DNA of 64,000 bases from CG2-30-36-16 sp964372115 (GTDB lineage: Bacteria; Bacteroidota; Ignavibacteria; Ignavibacteriales; Ignavibacteriaceae). The stretch lies in the NCBI GenBank assembly GCA_964372115.1, contig CAYJPN010000011.1, positions 65,054 through 129,053 on the forward strand, in the 5' to 3' direction. The position numbers and the translations under genes were made by a program. The notes below the pieces were generated by a model. It made no database searches and was not told the origin of the DNA. It saw only the letters and a list, made by a program, of their open reading frames with translations. Positions 28,185 through 37,228 of this stretch are shown piece after piece (the stretch's first letter is position 1; every line of letters starts with the position of its first letter).

Positions 28185-29777
28185 ATGAAAAACCTCATCA
28201 TGCTATTGGTATATAGTATGTCAGTGTACGCGCAGGTAAATACCAAAACTAATTTTGTAAATTTTGTCGACAGTTTAATTAATGTTATTCCGAATACTGA
28301 ATTTTCCAATGAGTACAAAACACCTCCTGCAATTAAGCTTAATACCTGGGCAAATATTATCCAGTATATTAATGATGGTGATTATTCCTCAGCCGAAGAT
28401 TCAGCCAACAGTTTGGATTACAATTTATATAAACTCATCGATTCATCCGTCGCACCAAATAAAGATTATTATGCCCTGGTAAAGAAGAGCGGCGGAATAA
28501 ACTATTGGGGGATATTTATTCTTAATCCTTCCCCTATTCGTCAAAAACTATTTATTCAATCACCTCATCCGAAGTACGACACCTTTACTGGAAAACAGAG
28601 CGCGCTTATTTTTCAACAGCTTGGCTGCAAAGCATTATTCATAACGGGAACGCATCGCTGCAATAACGATACTCTAACGGCTTGTGCCGGTACCACATCT
28701 GTTTGCGGGGAAGTTTCAACTAAATATAGAATATCGGACCAGGCACACAATGTGAATGGAACGATGCAAAAAACTACAGTCGTTATGAATAATAATATAC
28801 CCGATATGATTGTAATTCAGCCTCATGGTTTTGCACAAGACCCGGGCGACCCCGATTTGATAATGAGTAACGGAACGCAGTTAGTTCCCTCTCCCGATTA
28901 TCTCTCTACGTTAAAAACAAATCTCCTTGCAATTGATGACACACTAACTTTTAAGATTGCACATGTGGATGTTGCCTGGACAACCTTAACCGGAACTACA
29001 AATACTCAGGGTAGACTTATTAACGGCAGCCCTAATCCATGCAGTCAGAGCGCCTCATCAACTACCGGAAGATTTTTGCACATTGAACAGGCATATGCAC
29101 TACGCAGCAGTAATGCCGGGAGACAAAAATTAGCAGATGCACTTTCTCAGACTTTTCCCGAAGATACTTTTCCTGTTGAGCTTTCTTCATTTAGTTTTTT
29201 TGTAGAAGGAGAAAAAATAATTCTTCAATGGCAAACCGCCACCGAAGTAAATAATTATGGATTTGAAATTGAAAGGACTTTACCCCTCCCCTTTGTTTAT
29301 TCAGAAGAGGGTAGTTTGACAAATCAGAACGGGAGAGATTGGGAAACAATTGGATTTGTTCCCGGAAGCGGTAATTCTAACTCAACAAAAAAATATTTCT
29401 TCGTTGATAATAATGTTAAAACATATAAAAATGTTTATCGTTTAAAGCAGATAGACACCGATGGCAAAGTTGAATTCACCAGGATGATCACGGTTAATTT
29501 TGGAACCACCCGGGCGGAATTTTTACTTATGCAGAATTTCCCAAATCCTTTTAACCCCGTTACGGCAATAATATTTAAAACTCCGTTCGATTCTTATATA
29601 ACAATTGCAATTTTTAACCCCGCCGGAGAACTTGTAAAAGAACTCTTTAAAGGCGTAGCAATTTCCGGAACTCATGAAGTAATTTTTGATGCATCAAATT
29701 TACCCAGCGGAATTTATTTCTGCCGGATGATTACACCTTCAGGTTCATCAACCAAAAAACTTTTACTGATGAAATGA
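28185..29777 (+). CDS. T9SS-secreted protein with a histidine-rich putative hydrolase domain
   Basis: A 530-residue protein with a signal peptide (about 1-17, SVYAQ). Residues 20-325 form a domain not confidently assigned. It has clustered His motifs in a strand-loop context: FIQSPHPKYDTFTGKQSA, LFITGTHRCNN, ISDQAHN, IVIQPHGF and FLHIEQAYALR, plus three Cys near TACAGTTSVCGE. Several of these resemble the metal-site order of N-formylglutamate-amidohydrolase/M14-like zinc hydrolases, but that is inference. An FN3-like domain follows (PVELSSFSFF) with an unusual long insert LPLPFVYSEEGSL, then a short-loop sorting domain (MQNFPNPFNP to KKLLLMK). AGGA precedes the ATG, and a terminator lies upstream, so it probably has its own promoter. 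Confidence 0.75.
   Translation: MKNLIMLLVYSMSVYAQVNTKTNFVNFVDSLINVIPNTEFSNEYKTPPAIKLNTWANIIQYINDGDYSSAEDSANSLDYNLYKLIDSSVAPNKDYYALVKKSGGINYWGIFILNPSPIRQKLFIQSPHPKYDTFTGKQSALIFQQLGCKALFITGTHRCNNDTLTACAGTTSVCGEVSTKYRISDQAHNVNGTMQKTTVVMNNNIPDMIVIQPHGFAQDPGDPDLIMSNGTQLVPSPDYLSTLKTNLLAIDDTLTFKIAHVDVAWTTLTGTTNTQGRLINGSPNPCSQSASSTTGRFLHIEQAYALRSSNAGRQKLADALSQTFPEDTFPVELSSFSFFVEGEKIILQWQTATEVNNYGFEIERTLPLPFVYSEEGSLTNQNGRDWETIGFVPGSGNSNSTKKYFFVDNNVKTYKNVYRLKQIDTDGKVEFTRMITVNFGTTRAEFLLMQNFPNPFNPVTAIIFKTPFDSYITIAIFNPAGELVKELFKGVAISGTHEVIFDASNLPSGIYFCRMITPSGSSTKKLLLMK
29279..29320 (+). repeat. Possible repeat insert in the FN3-like linker
   Basis: TACCCCTCCC and GAGGGTA form an imperfect inverted repeat, read as LPLPFVYSEEGSL, at the variable point between FEIER and WETIGFV. 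Related proteins in the window have 8-14 residues here, against 22 in this one. Confidence 0.4.
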
Positions 29778-29913
29778 GGTTTTTATGTTTATAGATTAGT
29801 TAATTGAACCAGCGGGAAGCACTGCCATGAAGTTATAGTTGGTTGCAATAGTTGCAAAGAATTTGTAGCTTATTTTGTATAACTTATTCGTGTTAATTAC
29901 AGCAGGAGATAAA

Positions 29914-32900
29914 ATGAAAAAGTTTTTTTTCGTCATAATTTTTCTCGTTTTTGCTTTAACCACAATATACTCACAAGACATTTCCGAATTAATTTCTGCA
30001 AAAATAGCCCCTGAGTTTTTATCGGAGATTATCAAACAAAAACCTGAATATGCTTCACTTAAAAGTTCATCTGTAATTTTGGGTGAAAAAGCTATCGTCT
30101 ACTCCAAAGAAAAAGATTTGTATAAGTCTGTCATCAGGATAAAAAAAAATAGTATCCCGAAAAATCTTCCGGTACAGATTAATTCGTCATCTCAAAACTT
30201 TGCAACTGCCCGACTATCGATCGATGATATGATTAAGCTGGCTGAAAATGAAGATGTAATTTATATCTATCCGGGGGAAGTATTTTATCCGACCAATGAT
30301 GTTACCGGTGGACTTATTGGTTCCGACCTCGTCCACGGGGGCTTCATAAACAACACGCCTTACATGGGAACGGATATAATAGTTCTTGTAATTGACACGG
30401 GAATTGATTGGGATCATCTTGATTTTCGCGATCTTGGTGACAACACAAAAAGCAGAATTTTATTTATATGGGATCAAACGGACAACACGGGTGGTGGAAC
30501 TCCCGAGGATAGGGACGCCATTAATTTTAGCGGTTTGAATTATGGCGTTGAATACACAAACGAAGAAATAAATGGTGAAATTGATGGAACTAATGTCGGA
30601 GTAGTCTGGGAAGAAGATACTAATGGGCACGGAACTCACGTGTCCGGCAGCGCTGCTGGTAACGGCGCGTCAATTCCGGGGACGCAAAAATACTTAGGAG
30701 TTGCTCCCGCTTCCGATATTGTTTTTGTGAAAGCAGGAAACGGGTCATTTTCAACGGCTGATTTATTAAACGCGCTGCAATACGCAAAAGCCATTGCAAA
30801 CACTACTTTAAAACCTGTTGTTGTTAATTTGAGTATCGGCGGACACTCAAATGCGCATGACGGTACACGCGACCTTGATGAAAAGGTTGATGAATTTACT
30901 TCTTCCGGCGCCGGGCGTGTCGCGGTAATATCGGCAGGTAACGATGGCGGCAATGCAATTCATATTTCAGTATCTGTTAACCCCGGCAATACGACAAGTA
31001 TTACTTTTTCAGTCCCTGTTTATACCGCAAATGTCGGAACGGATAATGATTATTTCGGTTTTGATCTGTGGTGTAACAACAGCGACGATGTTACCGCAAC
31101 TGTGCTTTCTCCCAATGGTGATTCATTACGTCAAACTGTTAATACATCGGGAACCGGACAAACGAATGATGGCTATATATATTTATATAATAATATTTCA
31201 CCCGACCACACAAACGGGGACAGAAGAATTTATACAAGAGTTTATGATGGTGTTGCTGCACATCCACCTGCAAGCGGAACATGGACGTTGAAGATCATAA
31301 ATAATTCAGCAGCACAGATGACTTATCATGGCTGGCTGTTTACAAAAACAATGGGTGTTACTTTGAACGGCGGGGACAAAAACTATACTGTTGCTTCTCC
31401 CGGCACTGCCCTTTCCGCTATAACTGTCGGCTCTTATGTTAGCCGGTGGCGTTGGCACACAAGCGGCGGAGCAAATGTTTTTTATACCGGAACCGATTAC
31501 TCGGATGATATTTCGAGCTTTAGCAGTATTGGTCCTACGCGCGATGGAAGGCAGAAACCTGAAATTACATCTCCCGGACAGGGAATAATTTCTTGTACTT
31601 CTACTGATGCTTCCCCAAGTGCCGGAAATATTATTGATCCCTATTATCACCTAAATCAAGGTACAAGTATGGCATCACCTATTTGTGCGGGCGCAGTGGC
31701 ACTAATGCTCGATTATAACCCGACACTAACGGCTGCGCAGATAAAAGACTATCTTATCAACAGCAGCGTAACCGATTCTTACACTGGCGGGGCGCTACCG
31801 GATTATACATGGGGATACGGTAAACTAAATGTGTTTAATGCTATTGGAAATATCTACAGCGGAGCAGCCTCAACTTTTCAAAATTTATTTGCTTATGATA
31901 CCTGGACATCGAGCGCCGAAGAAACCGTTGTAAAGAATGAAAAAATAGCTATCCGTTTTACTCCAACCAATACCGGCGAAGTTACCGGCGCATTTTTCCA
32001 TCCATCAAGTACGGTTAGTTTAACGGGTCCAATAAACTTTGCTATTTTTTCGGATAACGGCGGTCTCCCGGATGCTCTACTTAACGGTTCGTTTGTTTCA
32101 GTTGAACCTTCCCAAATTAGTGTTTATAGCTGGAATTACGTCGATTTATCTTCCCTTAATGTCCCGGTGAATGCCGGAACCGATTATCATATAGTTCTGA
32201 GCAATTCATTCGGCAATGATTTTTCAGTGTTCTATGATAACAATTCCATTGATAACCGATCGAGCAAGTATGAAGCCGCTCTGGTTGTGGGTTATGAATG
32301 GAATGCATTTTCTACAGGCGATTTTAGACTCAGAACAGTTGTCTCTACAAATCAGTCACTCCTGCCGGTTGAACTGATTTCATTTACTGCCGCACCGATT
32401 AACGATGGGGTTCTTCTTGAGTGGCAAACTTCAACGGAAGTAAATAACTTCGGGTTTCAAGTTCAAAGAACAATTATAAATTCTAAATTAAAAATTAAAA
32501 ATTGGGAAGATGTTGGATTTGTGCAGGGCAGCGGAAATGCTAATTCATCAAAGAGTTATTCATTTACAGATGCAACTCCACCAAGCGGAATGGTTCAGTA
32601 CAGATTAAAACAAATTGATAACGATGGTAAATATAACTACAGCGATATTGTAGAAGTTAATGTTGAAACGCCGACACAATTTGCGCTGGAACAAAATTAC
32701 CCCAACCCGTTTAACCCAACAACAACAATCAAATATTCGGTGCCCAAAATCATCAATCATAAATCACCAATCATAAATCTTAAAATTTACGACATCCTCG
32801 GCAACGAAGTAGCAACACTTGTAAATGAAAACAAAGTGCCGGGAAATTACGAAGTGAATTTTGATGGAAGTAATCTGAGCAGCGGTGTTTATTTCTATAG

Positions 32901-32952
32901 ATTGGAAACGGGTTCATTTACTTCAGTTAAAAAACTTATGTTGATAAAATAG
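29914..32952 (+). CDS. T9SS-secreted subtilisin-like serine protease (S8)
   Basis: Start set at the ATG at 29914, directly after AGGAG; the longer frame from 29875 would bury that box. About 1012 residues. A signal peptide (to IYSQ) is followed by a propeptide (about 25-130). The S8 peptidase domain has the complete triad: Asp161 in VLVIDTGIDWDH, His239 in NGHGTHVSG and Ser585 in NQGTSMASP. An insert between His and Ser carries the VISAGNDGG oxyanion region and a roughly 170-residue beta domain (from about 350). After it come a beta-sandwich (about 640-810), an FN3-like domain (PVELISFTAAPIND) and a type A sorting domain with the KIINHKSPIIN loop. It should be an active extracellular or surface protease. 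Confidence 0.93.
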   Translation: MKKFFFVIIFLVFALTTIYSQDISELISAKIAPEFLSEIIKQKPEYASLKSSSVILGEKAIVYSKEKDLYKSVIRIKKNSIPKNLPVQINSSSQNFATARLSIDDMIKLAENEDVIYIYPGEVFYPTNDVTGGLIGSDLVHGGFINNTPYMGTDIIVLVIDTGIDWDHLDFRDLGDNTKSRILFIWDQTDNTGGGTPEDRDAINFSGLNYGVEYTNEEINGEIDGTNVGVVWEEDTNGHGTHVSGSAAGNGASIPGTQKYLGVAPASDIVFVKAGNGSFSTADLLNALQYAKAIANTTLKPVVVNLSIGGHSNAHDGTRDLDEKVDEFTSSGAGRVAVISAGNDGGNAIHISVSVNPGNTTSITFSVPVYTANVGTDNDYFGFDLWCNNSDDVTATVLSPNGDSLRQTVNTSGTGQTNDGYIYLYNNISPDHTNGDRRIYTRVYDGVAAHPPASGTWTLKIINNSAAQMTYHGWLFTKTMGVTLNGGDKNYTVASPGTALSAITVGSYVSRWRWHTSGGANVFYTGTDYSDDISSFSSIGPTRDGRQKPEITSPGQGIISCTSTDASPSAGNIIDPYYHLNQGTSMASPICAGAVALMLDYNPTLTAAQIKDYLINSSVTDSYTGGALPDYTWGYGKLNVFNAIGNIYSGAASTFQNLFAYDTWTSSAEETVVKNEKIAIRFTPTNTGEVTGAFFHPSSTVSLTGPINFAIFSDNGGLPDALLNGSFVSVEPSQISVYSWNYVDLSSLNVPVNAGTDYHIVLSNSFGNDFSVFYDNNSIDNRSSKYEAALVVGYEWNAFSTGDFRLRTVVSTNQSLLPVELISFTAAPINDGVLLEWQTSTEVNNFGFQVQRTIINSKLKIKNWEDVGFVQGSGNANSSKSYSFTDATPPSGMVQYRLKQIDNDGKYNYSDIVEVNVETPTQFALEQNYPNPFNPTTTIKYSVPKIINHKSPIINLKIYDILGNEVATLVNENKVPGNYEVNFDGSNLSSGVYFYRLETGSFTSVKKLMLIK
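32472..32503 (+). repeat. AT-rich repeat-like insert in the FN3-like linker
   Basis: AATTATAAATTCTAAATT followed by AAAAATTAAAAATT is read as TIINSKLKIKN, between FQVQR and WEDVGFV. This is the same tolerant loop that holds inserts in neighbouring genes. Confidence 0.45.
32746..32780 (+). repeat. AT-rich repeat inside a sorting domain, copy 5
   Basis: Read as KIINHKSPIIN. It differs from copy 4 by about one base across the element, and the following sorting-domain codons are also nearly identical at synonymous positions. Confidence 0.65.
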
Positions 32953-32997
32953 TATCATATGACCAAAACTTTAAGTAATTTTTCCCTTCTTAATATT

Positions 32998-33029
32998 AAT
33001 CCGCGTCCTTATTTGGCGCGGATTTTTTA
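32998..33029 (+). terminator. Intrinsic terminator after the protease gene
   Basis: Arms aatccgcg and cgcggatt over an 11-base loop, followed by TTTTT, about 45 bases after the stop codon. Confidence 0.8.
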
Positions 33030-33159
33030 TTGGTATAGATGTCTACATCATTCATACTCTCTGAATTTTTGTTGAGATTAATACCGCATTTTTTTAAGTT
33101 GTATCGGTTTTATCTTTCATCTTTAATAGTTCGATGACAATAATTTTCTGAGATATAAA

Positions 33160-34362
33160 ATGGAAAAAGCATTTTGTGTTTTAGCATTTGTGCTGGCGCC
33201 TCTATCCCTTAACTATTCTCAAGGTAATAGCTGTATTTATTTTCCTCTGGAAATTAACAACACATGGGAATATAACTGCGCATATTTCCCAAATTCATTA
33301 ATCTCCGAAATAGTGGATACGTCAGAAATAAATGGGCATTTATATTACAGTTTTGCTCCTTATGGCGCGGGTCCGTATAATAACTGGCAAAAATATTGGT
33401 TGAGAGGAGAACCGAATAAAATATTTGCATTAAATGTAGAAGACTCAAGTGAATATTTATTGTTTAATTTCGATGCTGAAATTGGTAGCAACTGGGAAAT
33501 ACCTCCCGTAAACACTCCGCCTTGGAACATCCCGGTTAATCAGTGCGATTGGGGAAGCAATATAACTTTGTTAAGCAACTCCGATACTGTCTACAATACA
33601 AACCGGGTTTTTTACAATTGTTACCGCTTCGGGCATTTTAATCATCCGTGCAGCGATGCAGGAATTAGCGAGACAAGGTTTTCCAGAGATTTTGGAATTG
33701 TTCGCTTTGCCCAGATAACCGAGGGGGATGTTCTTGATTGGGAATTAGTAATAACTCCACCCGATACTCTATCTCTTTTAGCAATCTACACAGCCATTGG
33801 CAATCCATGTTTAACAATACCTTGCATTCCGGGTATCGTCAGCGCTGTTAATACAAATGATACTAATTATATTTTAACAAAAAACGACAACTGGTTTTCG
33901 GGTGATTTTTCATGGAATGGATATATTCCTTTACCGGACGATTCGGTTCTTGTTAAAGGTATTTCCACAAATCGCACCGATATTTTCGGCAAAAAATATT
34001 TTACCCTGGAAGTATTGGAGTTTACTAAACACATTCCAACCGCTATATATAATCATGCAGAAAATATCTCCGCGAAAGATATTCAAATCTGTAATTATCC
34101 AAATCCGTTTAACCCTTCTACAATAATAAAATATTCGGTACCCCAAATCATAAATAATCAATCGACAATCATAAATCTTAAAGTTTATGATGTTCTCGGC
34201 AACGAAATTGCCACACTCGTAAACGAAGAAAAAGCGCCGGGTGAGTACGAAGTAGATTTTGATGCATCATCAACCAGCCGATTGATTACAAGCGGAATAT
34301 ATTTTTATCAATTAAGAGTAAATAACCTTACTTCAACAAAAAAGATGGTATTGCTAAGGTAA
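33160..34362 (+). CDS. T9SS-secreted protein of unknown function
   Basis: A 400-residue protein with a signal peptide (about 1-20, LNYSQ). It opens with CIYFPLEINNTWEYN, a beta-rich module frequent at the N-terminus of exported Ignavibacteria proteins ('YFPL..GN.W.Y'). Several Cys (CIYF, CAYF, CDWG, NCYRF, CSDAG, CLTIPC) could form disulfides outside the cell. The remaining 150 residues before the tail match nothing known to me. The sorting domain starts CNYPNPFNP, with the first QN replaced by IC, and carries the QIINNQSTIIN repeat loop. GAGA precedes the ATG, and a terminator separates it from the protease gene. Confidence 0.75.
   Translation: MEKAFCVLAFVLAPLSLNYSQGNSCIYFPLEINNTWEYNCAYFPNSLISEIVDTSEINGHLYYSFAPYGAGPYNNWQKYWLRGEPNKIFALNVEDSSEYLLFNFDAEIGSNWEIPPVNTPPWNIPVNQCDWGSNITLLSNSDTVYNTNRVFYNCYRFGHFNHPCSDAGISETRFSRDFGIVRFAQITEGDVLDWELVITPPDTLSLLAIYTAIGNPCLTIPCIPGIVSAVNTNDTNYILTKNDNWFSGDFSWNGYIPLPDDSVLVKGISTNRTDIFGKKYFTLEVLEFTKHIPTAIYNHAENISAKDIQICNYPNPFNPSTIIKYSVPQIINNQSTIINLKVYDVLGNEIATLVNEEKAPGEYEVDFDASSTSRLITSGIYFYQLRVNNLTSTKKMVLLR
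34145..34178 (+). repeat. AT-rich repeat inside a sorting domain, copy 6
   Basis: Read as QIINNQSTIIN and closest to copy 1 (16367-16401). It is in frame and in the same loop. Confidence 0.65.
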
Positions 34363-34623
34363 GTTCGAAAGAATAAAATCGTTATACTGAATCAGTGTGC
34401 CCGGTTTAATTTAAGCATGTGAAAAAGCAACAAATCTTATGGCGGGGTTGTGGAAAATTTCATCAAAAAGATATAACCGATTAAAAAGTCCAGTGTAAAT
34501 TTTTAACATCTTAAGTTTATCAAAATAATATCTTAACATACTTTTAATACATACTTGCATACCCGCTTAAGCTTTACTTAATTTGCAATTAAAAAATTTA
34601 TTACTATAACGTGAGGGTTAAAA

Positions 34624-36372
34624 TTGCAGATTTATGACTACTTAATTATCCTCGTTTACTTCCTGTTTTCAATCGGAATTGCCTTATACTATTCAAAACG
34701 TGCGGGCAAAAGTACCGAAGAATTTTTTCTTTCCGGTAGAAACTTGCCCTGGTATCTTGCCGGTCTTTCAATGGTTGCTACAACCTTTGCCGCGGATACG
34801 CCTCTTGCCGTTACCGAACTTGTAGCAAAAAACGGTATAGCCGGCAACTGGGTGTGGTGGAATTTTGCATTCGGCGGTTTATTAACGGTATTCTTTTTTG
34901 CAAAACTCTGGCGTCGTGCCGGCATTATGACTGAGGTTGAATTTGCCGAACTTCGTTACTCAGGTAAACCCGCAAGGTTTTTAAGAGGCTTCCGCGCTAT
35001 TTATCTCGGCTTATTTATGAACATCATAATTATGGGCTGGGTTAACAAAGCAATGACGGCTATCTTAACAGGCATGTTCGGCATTCCCGAAAGTGAAGTT
35101 ATTTTTTATGTGTTCGGCTGCATGTTGCTTGTCGCTTTTTATTCCGCACTTTCCGGTTTATGGGGTGTTGTTGTTACAGACGCGTTTCAGTTTGGTATAG
35201 CAATGATAGGTACGATAATTCTTGCCATACTGGTTGTTAATTCTTCCCAAATTGGCGGCATTGCCGGAATGCAGGAAAAATTGCCGGCATTTGTTTTTGA
35301 TTTTTTCCCCACAATAACAGACGCAACTTCCCTTGGCGGCGCTTTTGCACTAACAGCAGCATCATTTCTTGCTTATGTTGGAATTATTTGGTGGGCATCC
35401 TGGTACCCCGGCGCGGAACCGGGCGGCGGTGGTTATGTTGCGCAAAGAATGATGTCCGCAAAAGATGAAAAACATTCTCTCTTTGCAACCCTGTTTTTTC
35501 AGATAGCCCATTACGCAATACGCCCCTGGCCGTGGGTTCTTGTTGGTCTTTGTTCTTTAATATTATACCCTCAACTCGGACCAAATGAAAAAGGACTCGG
35601 CTACATTTACGCGATGAACGATTTTTTACCCGTGGGTTTAAAGGGATTATTAGTCGCTGCATTTTTTGCCGCGTATATGAGTACTATTGCAACCCAGCTT
35701 AACTGGGGTACATCGTACCTAATAAACGATTTTTACAGACGTTTTATAAAACAGAATAGGGAAGAAAAACATTACGTGTTTGCTTCGCGTGTAACGACGA
35801 TGGTACTTATGCTTGTATCAATTGTAGTTACACTTTTTATAACACGAATTTCGGGCGCGTGGGAGTTTATAATGGAAGCCGGGGCAGGGGTTGGTTCTGT
35901 TCTGATTTTAAGATGGTTTTGGTGGCGTATAAACGCGTGGAGCGAAATATCCGCAATGATTACACCCTTTGTTCTTCTTCCATTCTTAAGGTATTATAAT
36001 ATTGCATTTCCAATATCGTTATTTTATCTTGTTTCTATAACAACGTTTGTTTGGGTTGTTGTTACATTGTTTACTAAACCCACGGATGAAGAAGTGCTTA
36101 TATCTTTCTACCGGAAAATACACCCCGGCGGAATTTTATGGAAAAAAATATCCTCTAAATTGCCTGATGTAAAAAGCGACAGCGGATTTTTTGCCATGTT
36201 TGTAAACTGGTTTTTCGGTGTTATTTTAGTATACAGCATTCTGCTTGGCACCGGCAGCCTTTTATTCGGAGATTATAACAAACTTTTGCTTTATTTTATA
36301 GCCGCGATAATTTCTGTTTTTATAATTTATAAAAATTTGTCGATTCGCGGATGGAAAACAGTAATTAAGTAA
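34624..36372 (+). CDS. Sodium:solute symporter (SSS family)
   Basis: A 582-residue inner-membrane transporter with a TTG start; GAGGG sits nine bases upstream and no in-frame ATG is close. The N-terminus YYSKRAGKSTEEFFLSGRNLPWYLAGLSM and the following FAADTPLAVTELVAKNGIAGNW are diagnostic of the sodium/solute symporter family. About 14 hydrophobic segments follow, with AFFAAYMSTIATQLNWGTSYLINDFYRRF near the sodium-binding helix 8. The substrate cannot be read from the sequence. It precedes a HAD phosphatase by four bases and heads the operon running to 43871. Confidence 0.9.
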   Translation: MQIYDYLIILVYFLFSIGIALYYSKRAGKSTEEFFLSGRNLPWYLAGLSMVATTFAADTPLAVTELVAKNGIAGNWVWWNFAFGGLLTVFFFAKLWRRAGIMTEVEFAELRYSGKPARFLRGFRAIYLGLFMNIIIMGWVNKAMTAILTGMFGIPESEVIFYVFGCMLLVAFYSALSGLWGVVVTDAFQFGIAMIGTIILAILVVNSSQIGGIAGMQEKLPAFVFDFFPTITDATSLGGAFALTAASFLAYVGIIWWASWYPGAEPGGGGYVAQRMMSAKDEKHSLFATLFFQIAHYAIRPWPWVLVGLCSLILYPQLGPNEKGLGYIYAMNDFLPVGLKGLLVAAFFAAYMSTIATQLNWGTSYLINDFYRRFIKQNREEKHYVFASRVTTMVLMLVSIVVTLFITRISGAWEFIMEAGAGVGSVLILRWFWWRINAWSEISAMITPFVLLPFLRYYNIAFPISLFYLVSITTFVWVVVTLFTKPTDEEVLISFYRKIHPGGILWKKISSKLPDVKSDSGFFAMFVNWFFGVILVYSILLGTGSLLFGDYNKLLLYFIAAIISVFIIYKNLSIRGWKTVIK

Positions 36373-36376
36373 AAAA

Positions 36377-37228
36377 ATGAAAACAGCAAAAAATTTAGAT
36401 AATATTAAACTAATTGTTTTCGATCTCGACGGCACATTATTGGATATGACCGGCGAAATTACGGACAAAACAAAACAGGTAATATACGAATTAGAAAAAA
36501 TTGGCGTTCAATTTTCTTTTGCAAGCGGCAGACTGCATTGCGCTCTGACCGGTTATGCAAAAGAACTTGCAATAGACTTACCGCTCATTTCGCTCGATGG
36601 TTCGATGATAAAGGATTCTCCTGAAGGTAAAACTATATACGAATCTTTTATAAAAGAAAAACATATTAAAAGAGCAATAAAGCTCGCCAATCAATATTTA
36701 GTTAACCTTGCGCTATGTCATTCGGATGCGATATATTATACCGAAAGTAATTCCGTTGTGCCGCAGATATTGGATAAGTTTGGAGCCCCGTATGAAGAAA
36801 TACCGTCGTATAACACTTTTACCGAAAGAACACTTGAGCTAATTTTTGCAAGTGATAATAAAGAATCTATCAAGTTAATAAAAGATAAGTTTGGGTTCCC
36901 TTACACAATGGGATTAAACAGCACGTATTACAAATCCCAAAAGTACGGCGGCATTTATTACCTTGAGCTAAGACGCCGTGGTTCATCAAAAGGAAAGGCC
37001 TTACATAGACTTATTAAAAATTTGAATATACCTATTGAGCAAACCGCTGTTATAGGCGATTGGTATAACGATATAAGTTTGTTTCAAACAAAAGCATTAA
37101 AGGTAGCTCTTGAAAATGCCGTGCCGGAATTAAAGCGTATGGCGGATATAGTAATAGATAAGGACAATAATAATAACGGTGTCGCCGAATTTTTAGAAAT
37201 GGTGCTTAAAGCCAAAACAAAAAAATAA
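36377..37228 (+). CDS. HAD superfamily Cof-type phosphatase
   Basis: A 283-residue cytosolic hydrolase of the Cof/YidA subfamily (IIB). Motif I is VFDLDGTLLD, with nucleophile Asp16 and acid/base Asp18. Motif II is the Ser in FSFASGR; the motif III Lys lies in RRGSSKGKALHRL; motif IV is GDWYNDISLF. The C2-type cap lies between motifs II and III. Likely substrates are sugar phosphates or other small phosphomonoesters. It lies four bases after the symporter and overlaps the next start by one base, so all three should be co-translated. Confidence 0.9.
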   Translation: MKTAKNLDNIKLIVFDLDGTLLDMTGEITDKTKQVIYELEKIGVQFSFASGRLHCALTGYAKELAIDLPLISLDGSMIKDSPEGKTIYESFIKEKHIKRAIKLANQYLVNLALCHSDAIYYTESNSVVPQILDKFGAPYEEIPSYNTFTERTLELIFASDNKESIKLIKDKFGFPYTMGLNSTYYKSQKYGGIYYLELRRRGSSKGKALHRLIKNLNIPIEQTAVIGDWYNDISLFQTKALKVALENAVPELKRMADIVIDKDNNNNGVAEFLEMVLKAKTKK

